The notes below the pieces were generated by a model that searched no databases, was not told the origin of the DNA, and worked only from the letters and a program-made list of their open reading frames with translations. Positions 11,590 through 22,350 of a stretch of 64,000 bases of DNA are shown here, piece after piece; within the stretch, counting starts at the first letter, position 1; the number at the start of each line of letters is the position of its first letter. The stretch is taken from assembly GCF_029867415.1 (NCBI RefSeq), contig NC_081185.1, positions 27,701,293 through 27,765,292 on the forward strand, given 5' to 3'. Source of the DNA: Vicia villosa. Its lineage: Eukaryota > Streptophyta > Magnoliopsida > Fabales > Fabaceae. The position numbers and the translations under genes were made by a program.

Positions 11590-12070
11590 GAATCTTACAA
11601 TGACAAAGTCAAACTTTTAATGCCATTATTTTGGTGCTTGTTTTAATCCATACAAGTTTTAAAAAGCTTGTACACCTTTTTGTTCATTAGTAGAAAGTAT
11701 ATAACCTTCTGATTTCTCCATGTAAATCTCTTCATCAAGATCTCCATTTTAGGAATATGTCATTTTGACATCCTTTTGATGAACTATAAGTTCATGCAAA
11801 CAATACTCTAATTGTTGCCGTCCTTGCTACTAGTGCATATGTGTTTAAATAATTAACACTTTCCTTTTGTCTAAACACTTGGCTATTAATCTAGACTTGT
11901 AGGTGTTTAGTGTACCATCTTTATGATACTTCCTTTTAAACACTCACTTGCATCCAACCAAGTATGATTTGACATTGTTGATTCCATTTCATCTTGGAAA
12001 ACATCATTCCAAGAGAAGTCCCTTGAAATTACATCTTCATTGTAACTCTTTATGATCATCTTCCACTCGA
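11590..12070 (-). pseudogene. Decayed Ty1/copia RT N-terminal region
   Basis: Read on the minus strand in several frames, the sequence gives recognisable copia RT pieces: a DEMESTMSNHTW segment (near 11950-12010), then degraded counterparts of the APVARISTIRVL, MDVKTAFLNGDL and YGLKQAP blocks (about 11590-11880). Many stops and frameshifts are present, so it is far older than the flanking LTRs suggest. Confidence 0.6.
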
Positions 12071-13037
12071 AGAATAATAGGAATCTTACGAACAAAATTC
12101 TCACATTTTTCTTCTATTGAATACAAGAAATATGCCGACAATCGATTTTGTTCGGTCCTAAATCCTTAGCCTTTTAGATTTTCTGCCAATTCAATTTCAA
12201 TTTGGTTTCCAACAATCATTGACAAACTTTCAATTTTGTTTCAACAATCTGCGAAGAACCTTCCTCACAAGGTTCTTGATAAGGTTTTCAAAATTCCACA
12301 TCTCAAGATTCAATAGTTATATAAGACTCCAAATCCAAAAGTCTATAAAAATCATGATCCATTTTCGATTGATCTTCATATGCATTGTAATAATAAATTT
12401 CATTGAATTCAAACAATTCACATAACATATTTATCATATTACAATTGCATAATTTAAAATTATAAATTTTAAATAATTTGACCACGATATAATTCTAAAT
12501 TTAGAGATTTATATAAGTCATTATCCATCTCTAGATTATCTTTATATGTCTTATCATAAATCTTATTGAACACAAACATATTATTCACATAGCATCTCAA
12601 TCACAACTCAATTGTATACTTTGAAATCATGAATAAATTTTGACTACTTTAGTAATCAACCAATCCATACTTTAAAATTTCAAATTTATATTTTAACCAA
12701 TTTATTTAACACAATATCATTTATTATCGTATGGTCATTTTAATGTTTCATTTCATTAAGAAATCATAGCAAATAATATTAATTTATATTTTACTGTTAT
12801 GCTACTGCATTATATTAAAATGTAAAATCCTTGCATTGAAACGATGCAATAGTTCATAGTAAAAATCTTTCACAATTATCTCATATATACATACAAAATA
12901 GGACTCGTAAAACCAACACAATATGATCAATATATAATTGAATTATTTCGAATTCAATTTCAACTTTTACGCAATACCTGCACGTAGCATTAGCACACAA
13001 TATATGTATTATATTAGTGATAGTAACAGTAATATGT
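12071..13037. other. AT-rich interior of copia B
   Basis: AT-rich sequence where gag, protease and integrase would be expected. Nothing recognisable remains. The short open frames here have no domain similarity I can identify. Confidence 0.45.
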
Positions 13038-13220
13038 TCATATTATTTGTATTGACATGAGTGCAAATCTTTGTTTCAATATTAAGAAACCGGCACCGTG
13101 TGAACCCGGTTTATTATGTAAATTTTCCGTGTGTTCACCACATGTAAATTGTTCTTGAAACTTGTCCAATTTTCCAAAACTTTTAGTCATCTCCTTGACG
13201 GTGCTTCTTCCTCCAGCCAT
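13038..13220 (-). pseudogene. Copia gag N-terminal remnant
   Basis: Sixty codons beginning 28 bp inside the right LTR (the 5' LTR in element orientation). The start, MAGGRSTVKEMTKSFGKLDK, resembles the gag start of TNT1-like plant copia elements. The frame runs into unrelated sequence after about residue 25 and then stops, so only the beginning of gag is retained. Confidence 0.7.
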
Positions 13221-13248
13221 GATTATCAGAAAAAATACTTTGTTCGTT

Positions 13249-13756
13249 TGTTAGAAAATTGGTATGATAATCCTGGATATCTTCAAGAATCGTGTTTGTT
13301 CACTTTCCGAACAAAGTATTTCGACCCTATTCTTGTCTGGGTTCACGAAATCTTTGCGGGGATAATTCTTGAAGAACGATCTGTTTCTGACAATGGAGAA
13401 CAGATCAGAATGTAGAGAGGAAGTATGTTATTTCGTGTTCCAAATCGAGACCAAAAGACTCCTTATATAGGAGACCAATAATAGAAACGAACAGACACAC
13501 CTTTTCGAAAAACAGTTATGTCTGTTGGAACGGGTGCAACTATTCAAACGAATCATTATGTCCGTTGGGAACGGGTGCAACTATTCAAACGAAATGTTAT
13601 GCCCGTTTCTATTATTCATATTCAATTACGCGTTTGGCTCGACGAGCGTGCACTCCGCACTACCCTAACTCGTTTCAAACTTAACGCATAATTGCATTGG
13701 CCTATAGTAAATCACATTACTACCAAAATGCATTGATGATACTAAAATCACCAACA
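13249..13756 (-). repeat. LTR of copia B (5' LTR in element orientation)
   Basis: Copy of 9157-9664, followed by the target duplication AAAAG and the resumed HSP70 exon. No difference from the left copy was seen. Confidence 0.94.
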
Positions 13757-14824
13757 AAAAGGACGCTCTCTTTTGCTTCTACCACCACTATTGAGGTAGA
13801 GAATTTATTTCAAGGCATAGACTTTTCTTCGTCTATCACTCGTGCCAAGTTTGAAGAAATCAACGCAGACCTTTTTAAAGAATGTATGAAAATAGTTGAG
13901 AGTTGTCTTGTGGATGCTAAGATGAATAAGAGTAGTATAAACGACGTTGTCGTTGTTGGTGGTTCTTCTAGGATTCCTAAAGTGAAACAATATTTGATGG
14001 AATTTTTCAACCGAGAGGATTTGTGCATGAGCATAAACCCTGATGAGGCTGTTGCTTATGGAGCAGCAGTACAGGCAGCTTTGTTGAGTGACGGCTTTAG
14101 AAATGTTCCAAACTTGGTGCTGCAAGATATAACACCACTGTCTCTTGGTATGTTTATCTTAGGAGATATCATGAGTGTGGTGATTCCTAGGAACACTTGC
14201 ATTCCCATCAAGATAACGAAAGGTTTTGAAACAACTGAAGATAACCAATCTCTCGTCAATATTCTGGTTTATGAGGGTGAGAGAACTAGAGCCAGTGATA
14301 ACAATCTGCTCGGTTCTTTTATGCTTTCAAACATTCCCCCAGCACCTCGCGGTTATAGTTTCAATGTATGTTTTTCTATCGATGAAAATGGTATTTTGAC
14401 TGTTACTGCTATAGATAAATCCACCGGCAATATGAATGAGATTACCATAAACCACTACAAAGAAAGTCTGTCTACTAAAAACATTAAAAAAAGGATTGAA
14501 GAAGCTGAGAAGTACAAGGTGGAAGACACTAAATTCTTAAGGAAGGCCAATGCGATGAATGCATTAGATTTGAGTGTTTACAATATGAAGAAGGCTTTAA
14601 AGAAGAATGTTAATTTTAAGCTGACCGCTCAAGAACGCGAGGACATAAACAATGCAATGACTGTGGCCAAGAATATGCTGGACAAGAATAACCAACAGAA
14701 GAAAGATATTGATTTTCTCGAGGGTCATCTGAAGAAGCTGGAGAATATGTTGAAACTCTTTAAAGCCAAAACCAGCAACGAGAAGAACCAAAAAATTTCT
14801 TTATTTGGATTTCTTTTCAAGTGA

Positions 14825-15262
14825 TGTCTTGCTTTTGAACATGTATTTTAAATAGTTTCAGTTTTCTGTCTTATTTTCTAGTTTTAGTTTCATTTTGTAA
14901 AACATTGCTTCAAGTTTTATGTCATGTTTTCTAGTTTTTGGTGCTACAGTTAAGCAAATCATCTTTGTGCTTTGAATTGTTATGTGGTTGAAACCATATT
15001 AAAGCTAGAACTTTACTGTCATCAATGTGATTCACTTCTTCTTTTGTTTTACTTCATATATTACATGAAATGCATTATTACAATGCACCGAAATTTTTTT
15101 TTGAATGGCCAAAAGAAGAATTTATTAAAGACAACGGCATAAGCAATGTCAAATATACAAAGTTGTGGGTTATCAACCCCATTCTAAAGTTGTGTGTTAC
15201 TCCAAAATATAATTGAAGAATGGTTATTTCAACCCTCTAATTGACTTCAATCTCTAACAATC
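14825..15262. other. HSP70 3' flank
   Basis: T-rich sequence following the HSP70 stop, probably including its 3' UTR. No gene. The segment near 15090-15200 resembles generic dispersed plant repeat sequence, but no boundaries could be set. Confidence 0.4.
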
Positions 15263-15837
15263 TAAGGGTCCGTTTGGTTGGGGGTAGATGGAGGGGAGGG
15301 GAGGGGAGGAGATATTTATAAAAATATATGTTTAGTTCATTTTTTACAAGGGGAAGGGGAGCAAAATCTCTGACTTTTTGCTCCCCTTCAAATTGGAGGG
15401 ATTTGGAGGGGAGGGAAGATTTAATTATCATAATTATATTATTTTTCCTATTTTAACCTCAATTATTTTTGTAATTCTAAAATTGTTCTTATTGAATTAT
15501 TAAAGACTAAACTTTTTCTCCGTATTATTTCACGTTTTTTCTATTGTACGGTTGCTATTTGTGCGTTGTTCCTCTCAGGTAAGTATTTTTCCTTTTTATT
15601 TTGTTGAAGTTCCCTTTTTGATGTTATATATATTTTTTATAATAATAACATACTTCCTTGTCAAAAAAAAAAAAACATACTTATACTTATATCGGTTCTT
15701 ATATATGACAGTAATAAGATTTTTTTATTATACTTTAATAATAATAATAACAATATACAATATATGCAAATATAATATATTTATGTTATAAATAAAAATT
15801 TTAACTCTAATCACTACGCCAAATTTAATTTTTAACA

Positions 15838-16190
15838 GCACCCCTACTAAAGCGCTTCTAGTAAAAAGCGCTCTTATAGGTTGCACTAAAAACAAAATAA
15901 AAAAACACGCTAAAAAAGCGCTCTTAAAGGGGGGGGGGTATGAGAGCGCTTCTGAAAAGCGTTGTGGTAGGGGGGGTGTATGAGAGCGCTTTTGAAAAGC
16001 GCTTTGGTAAGGGGGGGTATGAGAGCGCTTTTGAAAAGCGCTTTGGTAAGGGGGGGGGGTATGAGAGCGCTTTTCAAAGCGCTGCTATAGGGGGGTTTAA
16101 TGAGAGCGCTTTTTGCTAAAAAGCGCTGGTATAGACCAGGCTATGAGAGCGCTTTTCAGAAGCGCTTTAGTAGCCTTTATTAGTAAAAAT
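15838..16190. repeat. Left subterminal palindromic repeat array of the CACTA element
   Basis: About six units of roughly 40 bp, each of the form TATGAGAGCGCTTTT, a short spacer, AAAAGCGCT, and a G-rich run of 6-9 bases. Each unit is an imperfect palindrome. The units are expected transposase-binding sites and could form hairpins. Confidence 0.85.
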
Positions 16191-16195
16191 TAAAA

Positions 16196-18161
16196 ACAAA
16201 AACACGCTTTCACTTTCTCACTTTCTCTCTTTCGTTTTCTTTTTATTACTGTTTCTCACTTTCTCTGCAACCGAAAAACCCTCCGTCGTCGCCAGCCACA
16301 GCCACCACCGTTCGTCCCTCCGTCGCCAGCCACCACGTTCGTCCCTCCGTCGCCAGCCACCACCGTCGTTCTCTCCTCCGTCTGACTGTGCAAGGTAATA
16401 TGATTTATGGGTTTAGTTTTAAGGGTTTCAACTAAGGGTTGCACTGCAATTTGAGAATGAAGCATATTACATGTTTGATTAAATGTCTTTAGAGTGTTTA
16501 ATTTTCATTGAATATTTTCTTACTTTTATGATATTTTCTTACTTGAGATGGTGATTTGGTGAGACAATTTTTATAATCTTGTTTTATTGTCTCTTTGTAT
16601 CTGCAGAATCTGAATCTCTAAAAGAAAATTGCTTAACCTTGTTCCCAATATATCACCACTCTTCTTTCTCCTTAGTTCAGGTTTGTGCTCTTAACTATAC
16701 TTAAGTATACTTAAGTTAGGTTGTTATGCTTCAGGTTTTGTTGACTTATTGGAACAATGTTTCGTGAGGTTTTATATAAAAGTATAAGTTTTGAAGTTCT
16801 ACTGTTATTTTGATTACATGAAAACTTTGGCATACTATTTCGTGAAGTATATTTATATATTTACTTATTTGTGGGATTGAGAATGAAAATGCTATCTTTA
16901 TTCTAAAACATGATCGTTGTGCACTATGAGCATGTTTGAATGTAATACAAACATTTCAACTCTTCCTCTTGCTATTTTGTAAATTGAAAAAGGTGTCTTA
17001 GTTTGGTTTTGGATTTAATGTATGAGTTCATATTGATGTCTCTACTTTATTGCAACTTGGTTTATGGAATTCTACAAGTTTTGAAATGGATTGAACTATA
17101 TTAAAACATGCTCATATATTAAATTGACTTTAAGAGATAAGAAGGAAATATCTATATTTATTTCTGAAATGAAATGAGATGGGAAACATTCACATTATTC
17201 TCTTTCAAATTTTACATTATTTCATCTTGAACTTGTTTGAAGTGAATTTTGAGAGCCAATTTATACGTATATCATGGCTGTCCGGGATGTTGGTTTAGGG
17301 ATTTAGAACTTGTTTTGAACCCAATTTCTCATGGTACAATGTGACTTCTTGCATCTTGTTTCATTTTTTGTTTGAAAATTGTGTTTGTTTGTGAGTTTAC
17401 TTGAATTTGAATGAATTTGACATAATGATACAATGCTGATTTTTTTAAGCTATGGATTATGACCTAATTTTTATATTCTTCAATTAAGTTTTTTATTTTA
17501 TATTTTTTAGGAATATCTTTGCTAGATAGGGGTTACTTGTGAAGAGTGAAAGTTTGATCTCATTCAAGAAGTTGCTTTCTACTATACAGGTAATTAATTG
17601 CTTTCCATTGACACAATTTCTAGTGTTGTCAATGTTACAGATTTGTGACTTATTCTTTTTGTATTGATAGGGGTTACTTGTGAAGAGTGAAAGTTTGATC
17701 TCATTCAAGAATCTTACATTGTGTGGGTCTACAAGTTGCTTACTACTATACAGATAATATATTGTTCTCTCTCGCCAAAGTAATATGTTGAGTTTTATTG
17801 CTTCTGATTCATTCCGTAATATGTTGCGTTTTATTGCTTCTGATTCATTGCGTTTTATTGACAGAAACGCATTATACCGTTCTGTTCCTACATAATTAGT
17901 TGTTTTTGTTTAGCTTAATTAATTAAGACATGAGTGTAATACTCATTATTCCGACATGTGGAATATTCTCTGATTTTGAAGTGATGAACTTACTAACTTT
18001 GTAACTTTTAGATTATATTAAGTAATACTCATTATTCCGACATGATATCAATTTCGTTAATCGTTAAGTGATGTACTTACTAACTTTGTGAATTGAATTC
18101 GCCATAGGGGTTACTTGTGAAGAGTGAAAGTTTGACCGTTTTTGTTTAGCTTAATTAAGTC
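16196..18161 (+). other. CACTA promoter, leader and probable 5' introns
   Basis: A CT-rich stretch and a GC-rich leader with repeats of CCGTCGCCAGCCACCA (16280-16380) precede a donor-like GTAATATG at about 16394. The rest looks intronic. A 32-45 bp segment beginning ATAGGGGTTACTTGTGAAG occurs three times (17526-17570, 17667-17711, 18104-18135), and other short stretches are duplicated near 17.9 and 18.1 kb. The ATG of the transposase follows at 18162. Confidence 0.55.
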
Positions 18162-19355
18162 ATGGATAAGACATGGATGAGATCAAACCGATTGTCGAAA
18201 GAGTACGAGAAAGGGGTATGGAAATTCGTTGAGTTTGCGGTTGCGCGCTCCGAAGACCCGCTTCGAATGCCGTGTCCTTGCTTGGGTTGCTGTTATGGGG
18301 ATAAGGTTGACGGGAAAAAGTTGGGATCCCATTTACTACGGTTTGGAATTGATAGAAGTTATACATGTTGGACAATGCATGGTGAGAAAAGTAACGGGAA
18401 TGCTGGGTCGAGTTGTAATAGGAAGTATGCTTCAAACGACGATTGCACAGACACATACGATTGCGATCGAGTCGAAGAGATTGCAGAAGCGCTTGAAGAA
18501 GATCTTGCGGATTGTCCCAAAATGTTTGAGAGGTTGGTAAGCGATGCAGAGAAACCGTTGTATGATGGTTGTTCAAAATTCACAAGATTGTCTGCGGTGT
18601 TAAAGTTGTACAACTTAAAGGCGGACAATGGATGGTCGGATAAAAGTTTCACAGAGTTATTAGCCCTTATGAAAGATATGCTACCAGAGGATAATGTTCT
18701 TCCCAATCGAACGTATGAAGCCAAAAAGATGTTGTCCTCTATTGGCATGAGCTATGATAAGATACATGCATGTCCAAACGATTGCGTTTTGTTTCGAAAC
18801 GAGTATGCAGCGTTGAATGAGTGTCCTAAATGTGGTGCCCCTCGATATAAGAAAAAGTTGTCTCCTGCTAAAGTCTTATGGTATTTTCCTATAATTCCGA
18901 GATTTAGACGCATGTATCGTAGTGAGACCGATTCAAGACACTTGACTTGGCATGCAGATGAAAGAATTATTGATGGAAAGTTGCGACATCCGGCAGACTC
19001 ACCACAATGGATGAAAGTTGATACTGAATATCCTGAATTTGGAAAAGAAGCAAGAAACCTTCGGTTGTCATTGTCTACTGATGGAATGAACCCGCATGGT
19101 ATTCAAAGTATCTCGCATAGCACATGGCCTGTGATTCTTATGATCTATAACCTACCTTCGTGGCTATGTATGAAGCGTAAGTACATGATGTTATCTATGC
19201 TAATTTCTGGGCCTAAACAACCAGGGAATGACATAGATGTATACTTGGCACCCTTAATCGAAGATTTAAAGTTTTTGTGGGAGAACGGTGTGGAGGTTTA
19301 CGATGGGTATAGGAAGGAAAGTTTCAACTTGAGGGCGATGTTGTTTGGAACTTGA
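18162..19355 (+). pseudogene. TNP2-type CACTA transposase, C-terminally truncated
   Basis: Encodes 397 aa starting MDKTWMRSNRLSKEYEKGV, the typical start of plant TNP2 transposases. Residues about 3-75 form the transposase-associated domain with conserved Cys/His positions (CPCLGCC and later). From about 140 the main transposase domain follows, with the conserved stretches KFTRLSAVLKLYNLK, IHACPNDC, PAKVLWYFPIIPRFRRM and WHADERI. The STDG motif (Asp 307) corresponds to the first catalytic aspartate region. The frame ends at LRAMLFGT followed by a stop where the right subterminal array begins. Full TNP2 proteins are about twice this length, so the rest of the catalytic core is gone. It could still act as a DNA-binding repressor, which is speculation. 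Confidence 0.88.
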
Positions 19356-19737
19356 GCGCTCTTATAGGGGGGGCTATAAGAGCGCTTTTTCTGGAAAAAG
19401 CGCTCTTAAAGCCCGCCCTATAAGAGCGCTTTTACAAAAGCGCTTTAGTATGTTGCGTTTTTTTTTTATTTTTTACTCTCACAGGTGGGCCTATCACAGC
19501 TCTTTTCTGGAAAAAGCGCACTTAAAGGGGGGCCTACCAGAGCGCTTTTTCCTGAAAAGCGCTCTTAAAGGGGGGCCTACAAGAGCGCTTTTTCCAGAAA
19601 AGCGCTCTTGTAGGGGGGCCTACCAGAGCGCTTTTAAAAGCGCTTTCGTAGCCTATGCCAGCGCTGGCTTTGGCAGCGCTTTAAAGCGCTGTTAAAGCCC
19701 AAAAAAAGCGCTCTTGTAGCTGTTCCGTGTTGTAGTG
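19353..19737. repeat. Right subterminal palindromic repeat array of the CACTA element
   Basis: Repeated palindromic units AGAGCGCTTTTT...AAAAAGCGCTCT separated by G-rich or C-rich runs, ending in the terminal GTAGTG. The array matches the left array in motif and directly abuts the truncated transposase. Confidence 0.85.
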
Positions 19738-20160
19738 AATATTATTTTTTTAATTTTTTAATATTATAACCTTATTTTATTTACTTTTAATTATAAAAAT
19801 TATTTTATTGGGTTAGATGAATAATAAGATCAGATAATAGTTTGACTTGCGTTGAAGATATATAGTTCAACTAATGTGTGTTGTTGTTTACGGTTATATT
19901 GTGGTTTATGAATGAACAAGTTTTTATTAAGAATTATTTTTACTAAGCACAAATAATAATATTTATAAGGATAAAAAGGTAAATTGATTTTAAAACTCCT
20001 CCCTTCCCTTTGGGAATCAAACATACTGTTGTTAAAAATCTCTTTCCTTCCCTCCCCTCCCCTTCTTTGAACCAAACATATATTTAGTTAAATTCCCTCC
20101 CCTCCCTTCCCCTCGATTAAATTCCCTCCCCTCTCCTCCGTTGAACCAAACGGACCCTAA

Positions 20161-22350
20161 GCATAAGTCAAAAAATAAGTCAAAAATAAGGAAGTTGGAC
20201 ACAAACACACAAACATAATCATTACAGTCCTCCAATACACAAGCAGGAAGGGAAGCAAGAGAAAAAAAAGTTTATAAAAACGGGGTATGGAAACTATGTC
20301 GACACATGTGGTTTTGATAATGATATAAAGTTTGAATAAAAAACTCATGTAACTATATGTATTGGATTTTAAAAAGATATAAGGTTTGAATAAAACATTC
20401 ATGTAATTATATTATATATTTGTGCATGTCCGTTTTGTGGGTCAAATTGGCTAAGATGAAATAGTTAATGGGTCAAATTGATTATTTCCACCCAAGTCTC
20501 ACGCATGTGAATATTTGATTGAATTATGATTTAAAAGGTATTTATTATTGATGGAGGATATTGAGATTGGGGATTTGGGACAATCATGTCTAATTTCCAA
20601 TCACCGTTAAAAGGTTATAGCAATCAAGATCAATTACATTAAATGTCTTCTAATGGACTCTATTTAAGGCGGTTCATAATTTCTATATAAAGAGACAAAC
20701 ACAACAGCAAAGAACATTCATAATTCATTAGATTATTCGAGTGTGATTAAAGATTAGAAAAGATCATAAAAGAAAGATAACATTCAAAATAGTAAAGATG
20801 TAACAATTAATAAAGTCAACCAATGCATTTAAGCGGTTAAAGATGCAAGCCATGAGTTTGATAAGGATTGACAAAGTTTCAGACATTGATAAAGCTTCAA
20901 ACATCAATATAGTTTTGGACAAAGGCAAACAAATAGATTACATCAAAATCCTCAAAAGAAATTTCAAAGCAAGTGTTAACACAAGATAATCTATCACACA
21001 AAGCTTAGAGGAATTAATCTCTTAATTTAGTAAGTGAGTGAAACTTTTGTAAAAGAAAAAAGTTATTTCTTTGTAGAAGTAGATGACTATAAACACACAC
21101 ACACTTAAAACCTTTTATAAAATGATTTTGAAAAGAAAAAGCTTTGAAGGGGTATATAGAAGTTGCATACAAAAGGATGGGAGCATTCAAAAAGCTAGAC
21201 AATATTTTTTAACTGAATCTAATCGATTAGATTATCACTTCCTTGAGGAACAAGGCAATTTGAACGCGCTTAGATCCTATGCAATGGTTATATTATATAT
21301 TAATTATTTCCTATTTTGGAACCCATAGCCGTTATTTTTAAATAAATTAATCGATTGGCTCAATGGATGAGTCATTTTTGCTTCTTTTTTAGAATTTCAA
21401 ACCCATAAATAAAGGTCTCATCGGTTCAATCTATCCAAAAAATGAATTGTGTATTGACACACACACACTCTCTCTCTCTCTATCTCTCTCTCTCTCTCTA
21501 AGTTTTCACTTTCACTTTCTCTCACTAGTTCTTATAGCTAAATGCTTTTGTGAGGAAAGATCTTTCGTGAGTGAGGTGTTCTTGTAATTCTAGATGGGTA
21601 ACATTGTCTAAATTCTTCAAGAATGTTGTTTATGTATCTTGGATGAACACAATCTATTTATAGATAAAAGTATGTGGCTAGAAGCTAAGCCTGTTAAGAG
21701 CTTTTGGTTGGGGATTGTGTAATCGGTTCCTATGTTTATTTAGGTTGAAGATCATTAATATTAATGAACTTCCCTTGAGGCTCTTAGTAAGCCTTGTTCA
21801 TTTGTAGGATGAAAATTATCAATATTGATGAACTTACCATTATATTCATGGTTAGCCCGTATAAAACCATATATTAGAAGATCAGCCTCTTAAAATTTCA
21901 AGAGGTTATTGGTTATCTTGTTAAAGCAAATTGAGCTCAGTTATTATTATGGAAAGAAGATTTAGTGAATCTATAGTTGGGAAGGAAGCTTTGCCACTTC
22001 AGTCTCAGTAATTTCAATGGAAAAGACGCAAATGATCATATCTTCTGTCTTGTATTATCATGGTTGTAGGACAACCACCATTTCCTTGTATAAGGGGTTC
22101 GTGAGCTTCACCTACTAAAAATTCTTAAGTATATAATAAAAACTTTTAAGATAAGTTCTTAGGGAGAGGAGTAGGTCTTTTATTTTTGACCGAACATTTA
22201 TAACTCTTAGTGTTTTTCTTCTTCCTTTAACTCTTTTACTTTCCACACTTTATTTTTATATTCTGCTGCTTAGAAATAGAAAAATATTGATGTTTTCTTA
22301 TTCCCTTAACTCTTTTACTCTCAAGTTTATGATTTAATTTACATATTTTT
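20161..22350. other. Intergenic spacer with microsatellites
   Basis: No gene supported. It contains an (AC)n(TC)n microsatellite at 21456-21500. A polymerase III A-box-like sequence TGGCTCAATGG (21356-21366) is followed by GGTTCAATC (21423), which could be a SINE remnant, but no tail or TSD was found. The stretch 21500-22200 has the composition of an LTR, but no partner copy is in the window. Confidence 0.4.

Larger units (their letters stand above)
9157..13756 (-). mobile_element. Internally deleted Ty1/copia element inserted in HSP70 (copia B)
   Basis: A 4600-bp element. LTRs of 508 bp (9157-9664 and 13249-13756) look identical by eye. The 5-bp target duplication AAAAG is at 9152-9156 and 13757-13761. 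A C-rich tract directly after the left LTR (complement of a polypurine tract) and the minus-strand coding remnants show it lies in minus orientation. It keeps a gag start (13038-13220), decayed RT pieces and an open RT/RNase H end (10192-11217), but no protease or integrase was found, so it is non-autonomous. Identical LTRs show it moved recently, presumably with proteins from a relative. No clear initiator-Met primer site was seen next to its 5' LTR. Confidence 0.93.
8230..14824 (+). pseudogene. Cytosolic-type HSP70 gene, disrupted by a retrotransposon in exon 2
   Basis: Hsp70 ATP-dependent chaperone. Exon 1 is 8230-8449; an intron with GT...AG ends spans 8450-8537 and splits the codon of the DAKR motif, the usual intron site in plant HSP70 genes. 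Exon 2 runs 8538-9156 and resumes at 13762-14824. The pieces total 1902 bp, 633 aa plus stop, in one frame. Visible signatures: DLGTTYS near residue 13, [11 protein letters not shown] near 178, [10 protein letters not shown] from 207, GGSSRIP at 346-352, then substrate-binding domain and helical lid. A copia element (9157-13756) splits an Arg codon at residue 280; translation into it stops at 9175, losing the last third of the ATPase domain and all substrate binding. The C-terminus ends FGFLFK and lacks the EEVD tail of standard cytosolic HSP70, so the gene was already a divergent paralogue. The disruption may be specific to this genome copy. Confidence 0.93.
15812..19737 (+). mobile_element. 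CACTA (En/Spm-type) DNA transposon, internally deleted
   Basis: Starts CACTACGCCAAAT at 15812 and ends GTTGTAGTG at 19737, with the 3-bp target duplication AAT on both sides (15809-15811 and 19738-19740). Both ends carry arrays of short palindromic subterminal repeats based on AGAGCGCTTTT, the arrangement bound by CACTA TNPA-like proteins. It contains a 5' leader with probable introns and a TNP2 transposase that is cut off and joined directly to the right subterminal array, so the element cannot encode full transposase. It sits inside the older Tourist-like element. Confidence 0.92.
15266..20157. mobile_element. Tourist-like (PIF/Harbinger-type) non-autonomous element, split by a CACTA insertion
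   Basis: Perfect 14-bp terminal inverted repeats: GGGTCCGTTTGGTT at 15266 and its complement ending at 20157. They are flanked by the 3-bp duplication TAA (15263-15265 and 20158-20160), the TWA target type of PIF/Harbinger and Tourist elements. Inside each end are long purine-rich (left) or pyrimidine-rich (right) tracts built on GGAGGGGAGGG. Without the CACTA insertion at 15812-19737 the element is about 960 bp and has no transposase, so it would depend on a relative. Confidence 0.8.

Noticed and set aside
13131..13415. 94-codon plus-strand frame across the copia B LTR
   Set aside because: It reads LTR sequence, and the part inside the LTR is equally open in the other LTR copy.
9157..13756. 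Copia B as an intron tolerated by HSP70
   Set aside because: No suitable splice sites at the junctions; translation stops six codons into the LTR.
16256..16465. Minus-strand frame rich in GGTNVVAGDGG
   Set aside because: It reads the GC-rich leader repeats of the CACTA element in reverse; no protein support.
19345..19695. 116-codon frame with repeated FLEKAHLKGGL-like peptides
   Set aside because: It is a translation of the CACTA subterminal palindrome array, not a protein-coding gene.
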